DNA from: an uncultured Lachnospiraceae bacterium
GTDB lineage: Bacteria; Bacillota; Clostridia; Lachnospirales; Lachnospiraceae
Direction of reading: 5' to 3'
Length of the DNA stretch: 64,000 bases
Assembly: GCA_910586205.1 (NCBI GenBank)
Contig: CAJUGD010000001.1
Location: forward strand, 241,697 to 305,696
In this document: positions 8,322 through 16,340 of the stretch, in pieces
Numbering within the stretch: position 1 is the stretch's first letter
Layout of the letters: every line of letters begins with the position of its first letter
Notes under the pieces: generated by a model
What the model saw: the letters and a program-made list of their open reading frames with translations, nothing else
The model's database searches: none
Told to the model about the DNA's origin: nothing
Position numbers and translations under genes: made by a program

Positions 8322-10439
8322 TTGGCTGGAAGAGAATATCCGTTAGAGAGAACCAGGAACATCGGGATCATGGCTCATATCGATGCTGGTAAGACCACAT
8401 TGAGCGAGCGAATCCTGTATTATACTGGTGTAAACTACAAAATCGGTGATACTCATGAAGGTACTGCTACCATGGACTGGATGGCCCAGGAGCAGGAGCG
8501 TGGTATCACAATCACTTCAGCGGCTACGACCTGTCATTGGACTATGCAGGAGGACTGTAAACCGAAAAAAGGTGCTTTGGAGCATCGTATCAATATTATT
8601 GATACTCCCGGACACGTGGATTTTACGGTTGAGGTTGAACGTTCCCTGCGTGTGTTAGACGGCGCTGTCGGCGTGTTCTGTGCCAAGGGCGGCGTGGAGC
8701 CGCAGTCCGAAAATGTATGGCGTCAGGCGGACACATACAATGTACCCCGTATGGCGTTTATAAACAAGATGGACATTTTAGGCGCTAATTTCTTCGGCGC
8801 TGTGGATCAGATTCGGGACAGGCTGGGAAAGAATGCCATTTGCCTGCAGCTGCCCATCGGCAAGGAGGACGAGTTTAAGGGGATTATTGACTTGTTCGAG
8901 ATGAAGGCATATATTTACAATGATGAAAAGGGTGAAGATATCTCTATTGTGGATGTGCCGGATGATATGAAGGATGAGGCTGAGCTGTACCGCGGTGAGC
9001 TGGTAGAAAAGGTCTGTGAGCTGGATGATGATTTGACCATGCAGTATTTAGAGGGCGAGGAGCCGTCTGTCGAAGATATGAAGAAGGTTCTGAGAAAAGC
9101 TACCTGTGAGTGTACCGCTGTGCCGGTATGCTGCGGCAGCGCTTATCGGAACAAGGGTGTTCAGAAGCTTCTGGATGCGATTTTGGAATATATGCCGGCG
9201 CCTACCGATATCCCGGCCATTAAAGGTGTGGATATGGAAGGCAATGAAGCAGAGCGTCATTCTTCTGATGACGAACCGTTCTCAGCACTGGCATTTAAGA
9301 TTATGACGGATCCCTTTGTAGGAAAGCTGGCATTTTTCCGGGTATATTCCGGAACGCTTAATTCCGGTTCTTATGTGCTGAATGCGACAAAGAACAAAAA
9401 GGAGCGGGTAGGACGTATTCTGCAGATGCATGCCAATAAGAGGCAGGAGCTGGATAAAGTATATTCCGGTGATATCGCTGCAGCAGTAGGCTTTAAGCTG
9501 ACTACTACCGGTGATACGATCTGTGATGATCAGCATCCGGTTATTCTGGAATCCATGGAGTTCCCGGAGCCGGTTATTGATATTGCCATTGAGCCGAAGA
9601 CCAAGGCTGGTCAGGGAAAGATGGGTGAGGCGCTGGCAAAGCTTGCCGAGGAGGATCCCACCTTCCGTGCACGGACTGACCAGGAGACCGGACAGACCAT
9701 TATTTCCGGTATGGGAGAGCTGCATCTGGAAATTATTGTAGACCGTTTGCTTCGTGAGTTTAACGTGGAGGCAAATGTGGGTGCTCCCCAGGTTGCTTAC
9801 AAGGAGACCTTTACCAAGGCAGTGGATGTGGACAGCAAGTATGCCAAGCAGTCCGGTGGCCGTGGTCAGTATGGTCACTGTAAGGTACACTTTGAGCCCA
9901 TGGATGCCAATGCAGAGGAGACCTTTAAATTTGAATCTTCTGTTGTGGGCGGAGCCATTCCCAAGGAGTATATTCCTGCTGTGGGAGAGGGAATCGAGGA
10001 GGCTGCCAAGAGCGGCGTGCTGGCCGGGTTCCCGGTGCTGGGTGTGAAAGCTACCGTGTTTGACGGTTCTTACCATGAGGTTGACTCCAGTGAGATGGCA
10101 TTTAAGATCGCTGGTTCCATGGCATTTAAGGATGCTATGCAGAAGGCAGGTTCCATTCTTCTTGAGCCGATCATGAAGGTGGAGGTAACTATGCCTGAGG
10201 AGTATATGGGCGATGTAATCGGGGATATTAATTCCCGGCGCGGCCGTATCGAGGGCATGGATGATTTGGGCGGCGGCAAGATTGTAAGAGCATTTGTTCC
10301 GCTGTCTGAGATGTTCGGATATTCTACGGATTTGCGTTCTAAGACGCAGGGACGGGGCAATTATTCCATGTTCTTCGAGAAATATGAGCCGGTTCCAAAG
10401 TCTGTACAGGAGAAGATTATTTCCGAGCATAAGCGCTAA
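8322..10439 (+). CDS. fusA: Elongation factor G
   Basis: A 705-residue translocase GTPase. G1 AHIDAGKT, G2 region GITITSA, G3 DTPGHVDF and G4 NKMD are intact, followed by domains II-V, including the domain IV region GGRGQYGHCKVHFEP. It starts with TTG at 8322, with AGGAGGA 7 bases upstream. A small insertion in the G domain (EDCKPKKGALEHRIN) sits between G2 and G3. This is the single canonical EF-G position in the str operon. Confidence 0.97.
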   Translation: MAGREYPLERTRNIGIMAHIDAGKTTLSERILYYTGVNYKIGDTHEGTATMDWMAQEQERGITITSAATTCHWTMQEDCKPKKGALEHRINIIDTPGHVDFTVEVERSLRVLDGAVGVFCAKGGVEPQSENVWRQADTYNVPRMAFINKMDILGANFFGAVDQIRDRLGKNAICLQLPIGKEDEFKGIIDLFEMKAYIYNDEKGEDISIVDVPDDMKDEAELYRGELVEKVCELDDDLTMQYLEGEEPSVEDMKKVLRKATCECTAVPVCCGSAYRNKGVQKLLDAILEYMPAPTDIPAIKGVDMEGNEAERHSSDDEPFSALAFKIMTDPFVGKLAFFRVYSGTLNSGSYVLNATKNKKERVGRILQMHANKRQELDKVYSGDIAAAVGFKLTTTGDTICDDQHPVILESMEFPEPVIDIAIEPKTKAGQGKMGEALAKLAEEDPTFRARTDQETGQTIISGMGELHLEIIVDRLLREFNVEANVGAPQVAYKETFTKAVDVDSKYAKQSGGRGQYGHCKVHFEPMDANAEETFKFESSVVGGAIPKEYIPAVGEGIEEAAKSGVLAGFPVLGVKATVFDGSYHEVDSSEMAFKIAGSMAFKDAMQKAGSILLEPIMKVEVTMPEEYMGDVIGDINSRRGRIEGMDDLGGGKIVRAFVPLSEMFGYSTDLRSKTQGRGNYSMFFEKYEPVPKSVQEKIISEHKR

Positions 10440-10457
10440 GAGAGTAGGAAAATAGGC

Positions 10458-10522
10458 TTGAAAATATTATATAAATCGCATATAATAAGGACAGCCTATA
10501 TAATATTATAATAAGGACAGCC
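10458..10522 (+). promoter_or_regulatory. tuf promoter with a duplicated -10 region
   Basis: TTGAAA (10458-10463), 17 bases, then TATAAT (10481-10486). The 16-base word TATAATAAGGACAGCC occurs at 10481-10496 and again at 10507-10522, 26 bases apart, so there are two possible -10 boxes and start sites. This would let tuf be expressed apart from fusA. Confidence 0.65.
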
Positions 10523-10554
10523 CATTGTGGCCAAATTAAGGAGGACGTTTTAAA

Positions 10555-11748
10555 ATGGCAAAAGCAAAATTTGAGAGAAACAAAACGCATTGCAACATTG
10601 GTACCATCGGCCACGTTGACCATGGTAAAACCACACTGACCGCTGCTATTACCAAGACCCTGCATGAGAGAAAGGGAACCGGTGAGGCTGTGGCATTTGA
10701 GAACATTGATAAGGCTCCGGAAGAAAGAGAGCGTGGTATCACCATCTCCACCGCTCACGTAGAGTACGAGACAGATAACAGACACTATGCACATGTTGAC
10801 TGCCCAGGACATGCTGACTATGTTAAGAACATGATCACTGGAGCTGCTCAGATGGATGGCGCTATCCTGGTAGTTGCTGCTACCGATGGTGTTATGGCTC
10901 AGACAAGAGAGCATATCCTGCTTTCCCGTCAGGTAGGCGTTCCCTATATCGTTGTATTCATGAATAAGTGCGATATGGTTGACGATCCGGAGCTGTTAGA
11001 GCTGGTTGACATGGAGATCCGTGAGCTGCTGAACGAGTATGAGTTCCCGGGCGATGACACCCCGATCATTCAGGGTTCTGCTCTGAAGGCTCTTGAGGAT
11101 CCGTCCAGTGAGTGGGGCGACAAGATTCTGGAGCTGATGGATGCCGTTGACTCTTGGGTTCCGGATCCAGAGCGTGAGACTGACAAGCCGTTCCTGATGC
11201 CTGTTGAGGACGTATTTACCATTACCGGCCGTGGTACGGTTGCTACCGGTCGTGTGGAGCGTGGTACTCTGCATCTGAACGATGAGGTTGAGATCGTTGG
11301 TATCAAGGAAGAAACCAGAAAGACCGTTGTTACTGGTATTGAGATGTTCCGGAAGCTTCTGGACGAGGCTCAGGCTGGTGATAACATCGGCGCTCTGCTT
11401 CGTGGCGTTCAGAGAACTGAGATTGAGCGTGGCCAGGTTCTGGTAAAACCCGGCTCTGTTAAGTGTCATCATAAGTTCACCGCTCAGGTGTACGTGCTGA
11501 CCAAGGACGAGGGTGGCCGTCATACGCCGTTCTTCAACAACTATCGTCCTCAGTTCTACTTCAGAACAACTGACGTTACCGGCGTCTGCGAGCTGCCGGC
11601 TGGCACCGAGATGTGTATGCCTGGCGACAACGTAGAGATGAGCGTTGAGCTGATTCATCCGGTAGCTATGGAGCAGGGACTTCGTTTCGCTATCCGTGAG
11701 GGTGGTAGAACTGTTGGTTCTGGTAGAGTTGTTTCTATCATTGAGTAA
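10555..11748 (+). CDS. tuf: Elongation factor Tu
   Basis: A 397-residue GTPase that brings aminoacyl-tRNA to the ribosome. It has GHVDHGKT, the switch I region with RGITI, DCPGHADY, NKCD and the C-terminal barrel ending GSGRVVSIIE. AAGGAGG sits 10 bases before the ATG. It has its own promoter after fusA. Its 3' end is the target of a genomic island: the last codons, stop and terminator recur at 29.5 and 32.6 kb, yet the gene here is complete, as expected when an element restores the gene end on integration. Confidence 0.98.
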   Translation: MAKAKFERNKTHCNIGTIGHVDHGKTTLTAAITKTLHERKGTGEAVAFENIDKAPEERERGITISTAHVEYETDNRHYAHVDCPGHADYVKNMITGAAQMDGAILVVAATDGVMAQTREHILLSRQVGVPYIVVFMNKCDMVDDPELLELVDMEIRELLNEYEFPGDDTPIIQGSALKALEDPSSEWGDKILELMDAVDSWVPDPERETDKPFLMPVEDVFTITGRGTVATGRVERGTLHLNDEVEIVGIKEETRKTVVTGIEMFRKLLDEAQAGDNIGALLRGVQRTEIERGQVLVKPGSVKCHHKFTAQVYVLTKDEGGRHTPFFNNYRPQFYFRTTDVTGVCELPAGTEMCMPGDNVEMSVELIHPVAMEQGLRFAIREGGRTVGSGRVVSIIE

Positions 11749-11824
11749 TTATAATTTATTCAGTAAAATCAAGGCTTTCGGGGATTTCTCCGAAAGCCTT
11801 TTTATATGAAAAGCCACTTTAGGG
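11692..11824 (+). repeat. att1: left copy of the tuf 3' end (attL)
   Basis: It spans the last 18 tuf codons, the stop and the terminator to CCACTTTAGGG. It matches 32562-32692 along its whole length with scattered differences, and 29542-29624 over the first 83 bases. A 33-base core identical in all three copies runs 11725-11757. Confidence 0.85.
11771..11804 (+). terminator. tuf terminator
   Basis: The stem AAGGCTTTCGG/CCGAAAGCCTT (11771-11781 with 11790-11800) is followed by TTTAT. A near copy stands at 32638-32668. Confidence 0.9.
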
Positions 11825-11837
11825 GACTAAAGTGGCT
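11811..11837 (-). terminator. Terminator of the minus-strand Ymh-Xre-HEPN unit
   Basis: A perfect 11-bp stem (11812-11822 with 11827-11837) with a 4-base loop is followed by TTTTC on the minus strand. Only the left arm is shared with att3, so the island edge falls within this hairpin. Confidence 0.65.
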
Positions 11838-11856
11838 ACAAAATGGTTACGATATT

Positions 11857-12547
11857 TTATTCTTCCTCAGTGATTCCAGAATAAATAACGTCTTCGTCAA
11901 TTTTATACATTATCATACTTGCAAACATGAGTTGACGCATTGCATTATCTTGGGACATGTTTAGATTCTCATGCGCAACGGGATATCTTAAAGCAGTCAT
12001 AGCACCTTCTGCCATTTTCATAAAACCTAATTGAGTATTTTGTCCACTCTCGGTATGTCTATCACAAAATTCTACAATAGGATTGTTTGAAGAATATACT
12101 CTTGTCATTGCAGCGGCGCCATTCGGAATAGGAGTATTTGAACATGCATTTGCATATATGCGTTTTGTCCGTGCGTTGATTTCTTTAAAGGCATTTTCAG
12201 CAGCGTCAAGAGAGATATTGCCCTTTGGAAACTTTTTGGATTTTAGGGTGAATATAATCCCATATATCATTGAAGGGTTGTTTTGGCTTTTCATATAAAG
12301 ATTTGATATATCCAAAGGTCATTCCAAAAATAGCTGGATGTATCCCTAACGGGGTAAACAAGCGGTCTTTTAGACGAACAAATTCTTTGCTATAGAAAGT
12401 ATCAGTTGGATATATATCTTGACTTAATTGATTCAGTTCTCGTTTTACAGTAAATATGGCTTCTTGCGTAAATTGTATGTTAGGAAATTGAGGGTAACAA
12501 TTAATATCTGAGAACCAATTATAGAGATAAATTAAATGTTCATTCAT
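11857..12547 (-). pseudogene. TIGR02391/Ymh (HEPN-class) protein, frameshifted
   Basis: Two overlapping minus-strand frames join into one protein of about 230 residues. The first part (12547 down to about 12240, begins MNEHLIYLYNWFSDI) ends IHPKIQKVSKGQYLS; the second resumes as KVSKGNISLDAAENAFKEIN-like sequence in the next frame. The break lies at an A5 run near 12235. The C-terminal half has the TIGR02391 (Hypoth_Ymh) pattern: GAMTALRYPVAHEN, then RQLMFASMIMYKID. RYPVAH fits the Rx4H signature of HEPN RNase domains, but the polar residue usual after Arg (RNP) is Tyr here. It is last in a minus-strand unit after xre. It is probably inactive unless frameshifting occurs. Confidence 0.65.
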
Positions 12548-12618
12548 ATGTATATACCTATAACCAATGTAGTGTTATCCTTTCTCAGTTTATTTATGAA
12601 TTTAAAGATAATGTTACG

Positions 12619-13083
12619 CTATTTTATATCTTTCAAATCAGCGGCTCTCTCGGGAGAAGTATGATTTTTCTTCAGCATTTTAGCATATTCAAACAGATCG
12701 CGTCTGGTGATATCGTCTAGTACATATAAATCTGCAATCAACTCATCCACCATAGGCAGTTCTGTGTAATCAAACTTTTTCAAGATGCGGGCGGTACGAT
12801 CTGATATATAGGCGTTCTTGTGACTGTTGATATTCCGCTTTTCGCTGTCAGACGGAAGTGCTGGTAAGGTTTCGATATCGTCATAGGGGTTATCCTTGCA
12901 TATAGAACTGATGGGGATATCCAATATATTAGAAATTCTAAGTGCAGTGTCAAAACGGATAGCAGTGTCCCGCTGGATAATCGAATAAAGCGTTGTGGGA
13001 GCAATTTTCGCTTTTAGCGCAAGTTCCTTTACTGTCATGCCTTTGTTGTCTAAAATATCTTTTAGATTTTGACCGTAACCCAT
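12619..13083 (-). CDS. Xre-family transcriptional regulator
   Basis: A 154-residue protein with an N-terminal helix-turn-helix (residues 3-60: LKDILDNKGMTVKELALKAK, then APTTLYSIIQRDTAIRFDTAL). The C-terminal part is charged and ends in a helical stretch (DDITRRDLFEYAKMLKK). The start at 13083 is preceded by AAAGGA about 12 bases upstream; the earlier in-frame ATG at 13107 would put that site inside the gene. It lies between a HEPN-like gene and the broken Ymh gene on one minus-strand unit, divergent from the excisionase gene. It probably controls this unit and perhaps excision. Confidence 0.78.
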   Translation of the reverse strand: MGYGQNLKDILDNKGMTVKELALKAKIAPTTLYSIIQRDTAIRFDTALRISNILDIPISSICKDNPYDDIETLPALPSDSEKRNINSHKNAYISDRTARILKKFDYTELPMVDELIADLYVLDDITRRDLFEYAKMLKKNHTSPERAADLKDIK

Positions 13084-13141
13084 AAATATGTATTCCTTTC
13101 TGCTCAAATTTTTTATTTCATTCTCATAAACATTCCCTACA

Positions 13142-13573
13142 TTATCTATATTTTCTTATAATAATCAAACGCATTTCTTCCGTTTTTTTAAATAAGTCAT
13201 ATGTTCTATATTCGTCATAATGCAATTTTTTAGCAACTTTTTGAAATGCTTTCTCCCGCTCATAATCATTTTCGATATAGATATAATCTAAGTAACACTG
13301 ATGGCACCAATAATTTCTTATTTCCCTGATTTCATCTATCGTGTTGTATTCTTCTTCAGAAAATTCAGGAATATCATCACTATTGTCGAGTTCTTCAAGT
13401 TCTCTCGCTATCTTACCCAAGTTCACCTTTTCAATGGATTTTAAATTATTGTTAAAATTTCCTTTGCACATTGCGGCATATATTATCTTCAAATTATTTT
13501 TTATACATTGAACTTGTTGAATTAGTTCGCTGTGTATAAGCTTAAATTGATCTCTATTCATTAATTCATCCAT
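13142..13573 (-). CDS. Candidate HEPN-domain protein
   Basis: A 143-residue, mostly helical and acidic protein. I do not recognise a named family by full-length similarity, but EIREIRNYWCHQCYLDY contains RNYWCH, which fits the Rx4H active-site motif of HEPN ribonucleases with the usual Asn after Arg. It is intact and is the first gene of a minus-strand unit followed by xre and the frameshifted Ymh gene. HEPN proteins are often toxins or abortive-infection RNases, and an Xre partner would fit as repressor or antidote. The function is inferred from the motif and neighbours only. Confidence 0.5.
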   Translation of the reverse strand: MDELMNRDQFKLIHSELIQQVQCIKNNLKIIYAAMCKGNFNNNLKSIEKVNLGKIARELEELDNSDDIPEFSEEEYNTIDEIREIRNYWCHQCYLDYIYIENDYEREKAFQKVAKKLHYDEYRTYDLFKKTEEMRLIIIRKYR

Positions 13574-13670
13574 TTCCTTATGCTATTTCCTTATACAGTA
13601 TATTGATTGCCACGTTAGTGACAAAAATAGAAAAGTTATTTTGTATATTATAACACTGCACAACACATTA

Positions 13671-13767
13671 TGCAATTCGTAAACATTAAAAAATAATTTT
13701 AAAATAGTATTGACAAAATACGCAATGAGTAATAATATAGGATCAATCCAAATACGAAATGCGTAAT
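13671..13767. promoter_or_regulatory. Three copies of a 13-base operator-like motif
   Basis: TGCAATTCGTAAA (13671-13683), CGCAATGAGTAAT (13721-13733) and CGAAATGCGTAAT (13755-13767) are similar direct repeats in the gap between the HEPN and excisionase genes. The middle copy covers the spacer of the excisionase promoter. They are likely sites for the nearby Xre protein or the excisionase. Confidence 0.55.
13710..13738 (+). promoter_or_regulatory. Excisionase promoter
   Basis: TTGACA (13710-13715), 17 bases and TAATAT (13733-13738) lie 60 bases before the excisionase ATG. An operator-like repeat lies within the spacer. Confidence 0.6.
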
Positions 13768-13799
13768 TAGAGAAAATATAATGCGAAAGAAGAATTGAC

Positions 13800-13994
13800 A
13801 TGGAAAAGACAAACTATATGATGACTGTTGATGATGTCGCTCAGGAGTTGGGTGTGCCAAAGCAGAAAGGGTATCGCATTATCCGTCAGCTCAATGAGGA
13901 ATTAGCGGCTGCCGGATATATGACGATACAGGCAAAAGTGCCACGTACATACTGGAGTGAAAAATTTTACTTTGGAAAAAGAAATATCGTATAA
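13800..13994 (+). CDS. Excisionase-like DNA-binding protein
   Basis: A 64-residue winged-helix protein: MTVDDVAQELGVPKQKGYRIIRQLNEELAAAGYMTIQ, then KVPRTYWSEKFYFG. This matches the small excisionase or helix-turn-helix protein that precedes tyrosine integrase genes in clostridial integrative elements. Directly downstream (18 bases) is a stump of such an integrase, which supports the call. It appears intact. Confidence 0.78.
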   Translation: MEKTNYMMTVDDVAQELGVPKQKGYRIIRQLNEELAAAGYMTIQAKVPRTYWSEKFYFGKRNIV

Positions 13995-14012
13995 AGAAGG
14001 GGTGGTTGAAGA

Positions 14013-14263
14013 ATGGCAGTATATAAAGATACAGAAAAGGCACATGGACTTCACAGATATGGGTAGAGGACTGGCAGGGCAAGAAAAAACATAAGAAAAA
14101 ACGGGGATTTTCGAGTAAAAAGGAAGCCTTGGAATCGGAAGAAGTGATGAGAATTTATTATGGGGCTGATGTTCCAGAGGAGTACAGATCAGAGGTACTT
14201 AATGCATATCTTTTACAAATAGCGGATATGGCTGGGAGAAATACAGATGAATCAGAACATTAA
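14013..14263 (+). pseudogene. Tyrosine integrase remnant (arm-binding domain only)
   Basis: The start reads MAVYKDTEK, then shifts frame and stops. After correcting a one-base loss in the A-run near 14038, the next frame gives GTWTSQIWVEDWQGKKKHKKKR, then GFSSKKEALE: the three-strand arm-type DNA-binding domain at the N-terminus of ICE integrases. The rest of the integrase, including the catalytic Arg and Tyr, is missing. It is replaced by an unrelated tail (SEEVMRIYYGADVPEEYRSEV...) ending at 14263, which overlaps the next gene. The element has therefore lost its own recombinase. Confidence 0.7.
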
Positions 14264-14702
14264 GTATTTGTTTTTATTTACATCTGGAGGTATGTTGTAT
14301 AATATCATAGAAATTACATTCAGAGGATGGACTCACTGGACAATGTTCATCTTGGGTGGATTATGTTTTATCCTCCTGGGGCTAATAAACGAGATATCGC
14401 CATGGACAGTACCCTTATGGAAGTAGGTGGTGGCTGGAGCTGGCATCATCACTGGCCTGGAATTTGTTACTGGCTGTATTGTAAACCTATGGTTGGGGTG
14501 GGCAGTCTGGGACTATAGTCAGATATCAGGCAACCTTCTAGGACAGATATGTCCGCAATTCTTTTTGCTTTGGTTACCGGTGGCCTTGGTCGGGATTGTG
14601 TTAGATGATTATTTACGTTTTTTATTTTTTGAAGAGGAACAACCACATTATAATATAGGGCTAACTAGATACAGCAAAAAAGTTATCTGGTTAGTTCTAT
14701 AA
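14247..14702 (+). pseudogene. Putative ABC-transporter type IV (PF06541-like) membrane protein with an amber stop
   Basis: A single frame of 152 codons is interrupted only by TAG at 14424-14426. The first part reads MNQNIKYLFLFTSGGMLYNI, then RGWTHWTMFILGGLCFILLG; the second reads ITGLEFVTGCIVNLWLGWAVW, then ILDDYLRFLFF-like sequence. This is the pattern of small four-helix PF06541 proteins found in many Clostridia, where the interrupted position is usually Gln (WKQ). The function of the family is unknown. GGGAGAA lies before the ATG. It overlaps the end of the integrase stump. Confidence 0.6.
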
Positions 14703-14919
14703 TCCTAAACGTTAAATGAATTTTTAAATGGGATTAAAATATTAAAAAACAGTGTTTATTTTAGAATGAAATTTTTACAAAAAGTGTTTTGGAAAACATT
14801 TTTTAAAAAAAATGAATTTGCCACTTTAAATGTCGTTTTTGCCGTTTTTGATGGCGGCATACAACAAAGCCTGATCGGAAACAAGAAATGAGTCTATAAG
14901 AAAGAGAGAGGAAATTGCT

Positions 14920-15273
14920 ATGAACATAACATATGAAAAGTGTGGGGATTATCTGATACCGAACTTGATTCCTGATCCGGAACCGGATGGAGAACTGAGA
15001 AAGTTCGGATTGATGAGAAAATCTTACTTGGAGAATCATAGGAGAGGTATTTATTCGGGATTACTGTTATCAGGCGAATTGAAGAAACATTTGCTTATGA
15101 TACAAGAACAGTCAGAGGAAAGATTTGATTTACTTGTGGAGCAGATGGCAAAGCAGGAGGGAGTGACGGAACAGTTAAAGGTGCAGAATAAGATGCTTTG
15201 GGTAAAGCGAATGAACAATATTCGGGAAAGGGCAGAGGAGATTGTGAGGGAAGAAATCATTTATTGCTTATGA
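14920..15273 (+). CDS. tnpV: TnpV-type transposon-encoded protein
   Basis: A 117-residue protein with the TnpV pattern: YEKCGDYLIPNLIPD, then LENHRRGIYSGLLLSGELKK and a coiled C-terminal half ending VQNKMLWVKRMNNIRERAEE. TnpV is found in Tn4451/Tn4453-type and other clostridial elements; its role in transposition is not defined. GAGAGGAAA precedes the ATG. A terminator follows. It is intact but stands apart from any TnpX-type recombinase gene here. Confidence 0.8.
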   Translation: MNITYEKCGDYLIPNLIPDPEPDGELRKFGLMRKSYLENHRRGIYSGLLLSGELKKHLLMIQEQSEERFDLLVEQMAKQEGVTEQLKVQNKMLWVKRMNNIRERAEEIVREEIIYCL

Positions 15274-15280
15274 GTGAAAA

Positions 15281-15320
15281 GTAGCAAGAACAAAATAAAA
15301 AAGTTCTTGCTGCTTTTTAT
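15281..15320 (+). terminator. Terminator after tnpV
   Basis: The stem AGCAAGAAC/GTTCTTGCT (15283-15291 with 15303-15311) is followed by GCTTTTTAT. Confidence 0.75.
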
Positions 15321-15390
15321 CATATATATGCTGAATTATCATTGGAAAAAGAGTATTATGTATTTATGATGATTTGAAGGAGGGAGTGTG

Positions 15391-15789
15391 ATGCTGAAAA
15401 GTGCGCAAGACCTTATGGAAAAAATAGGAATTAAGGAGTTATTTGCAGCTCCACATGGAAAATTGCAGGGGAATACGGTTCTTGCTACAAATGGAAAAGA
15501 GAATTTGACGGTTTCACAAATGCTGAAATCAGCAGAATATTTAATCAAATTTATAAAAGATAACTTTGATGTTGACGAGGAGCGATATTCGGTTACTATA
15601 ATTTTTTTTAAGTCTGTACAATTGGTGCTAAATAATGGAAGTGCAGATAAGCCGACTAAAGAAGATGCACATATCATTATAGATGTCATGCATGAGATAG
15701 CGGACATTCATACTAGGAATGAAAGCGAAAAGAAATTAAATGAAGAAATCGCAGTATCATTAAATCTTTTGATAGAGACGTTGAAATAA
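15391..15789 (+). CDS. Hypothetical protein
   Basis: A 132-residue soluble, helical protein starting MLKSAQDLMEKIGIKELFAAP. I do not recognise it. The ATG at 15391 has AAGGAGGG 6 bases upstream; a GTG three bases earlier is a poorer choice. Base composition is AT-rich like its neighbours. It lies between tnpV and the type I restriction locus and has no apparent partner. Confidence 0.6.
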   Translation: MLKSAQDLMEKIGIKELFAAPHGKLQGNTVLATNGKENLTVSQMLKSAEYLIKFIKDNFDVDEERYSVTIIFFKSVQLVLNNGSADKPTKEDAHIIIDVMHEIADIHTRNESEKKLNEEIAVSLNLLIETLK

Positions 15790-15816
15790 ACAGATATTTG
15801 ATTTCCAAATTACAAT

Positions 15817-15849
15817 ATTTGAATATTCAAATTGCATATTTGGTATAAT
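15817..15849 (+). promoter_or_regulatory. Palindromic operator and extended -10 of the xre-hsdM unit
   Basis: ATTTGAATATTCAAAT (15817-15832) is a perfect 16-base palindrome. It lies just upstream of TGGTATAAT (15841-15849), an extended -10. This is probably the self-regulation site of the Xre protein encoded at 15912. Confidence 0.55.
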
Positions 15850-15911
15850 GATGCTATGATTTAATATGAATTATGAAACGCTGATTTGTAGAAAGCAAGA
15901 GGAACTATATT

Positions 15912-16340
15912 ATGGCAATCAGTTATAACGGATTATGGAAGTTATTGATTGATAAGGGTATGAAAAAGGGCGATTTATGTAAAAGTACGGGGCTAAGCTC
16001 TAGTACTATGGCAAAAATGACAAATGGAGAGTCTGTGAATTTATCTGTTCTGGAACGTATATGTGAGAAACTTGATTGTGATTTTGCAGATTTGGTAAAC
16101 TATAAAAAACACAGGAGGAAGCTGATGAGGATGAGCAACGATAAAATCAGTGATGTTGGAATAAATATTGCAGAAAAGGCTACCGTTATTTGGAATGTGG
16201 CAGATATGCTTCGTGGACCGTTCAAGCCGCATGAATATGGTCTTGTTATCTTACCGATGACAGTGGTTAAGAGATTTCATGATTGCTTACTGCCTACTCA
16301 TGATAATGTGCTTGTGCAGTATAAAAAAGTGAAGACTTAG
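15912..16340 (+). CDS. Xre-family regulator, now read in frame into the hsdM start
   Basis: Residues 1-70 are a compact helix-turn-helix protein (MAISYNGLWKLLIDKGMKKG, then NLSVLERICEKLDCDFADLV) of the short Xre type that often precedes type I restriction genes. After VNYKK the frame runs without a stop into hsdM (MRMSNDKISDVGIN...) and ends at 16340. One base less in the A6 run near 16104 would close the regulator with TGA overlapping the hsdM ATG at 16125, a classic coupled arrangement, so the fusion is probably a frameshift product. AGAGGA precedes the ATG. The regulator domain itself looks intact. Confidence 0.6.
   Translation: MAISYNGLWKLLIDKGMKKGDLCKSTGLSSSTMAKMTNGESVNLSVLERICEKLDCDFADLVNYKKHRRKLMRMSNDKISDVGINIAEKATVIWNVADMLRGPFKPHEYGLVILPMTVVKRFHDCLLPTHDNVLVQYKKVKT

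Noticed and set aside
9282..10430. Minus-strand 382-codon frame opposite fusA
   Set aside because: It is a long antisense frame caused by fusA codon bias; composition is unlike a real protein and no start signals are present.
12230..12320. Programmed frameshift in the Ymh-like gene
   Set aside because: There is an A5 run but no clear stimulatory structure, and frameshifts at similar runs occur in several dead genes of the same island.
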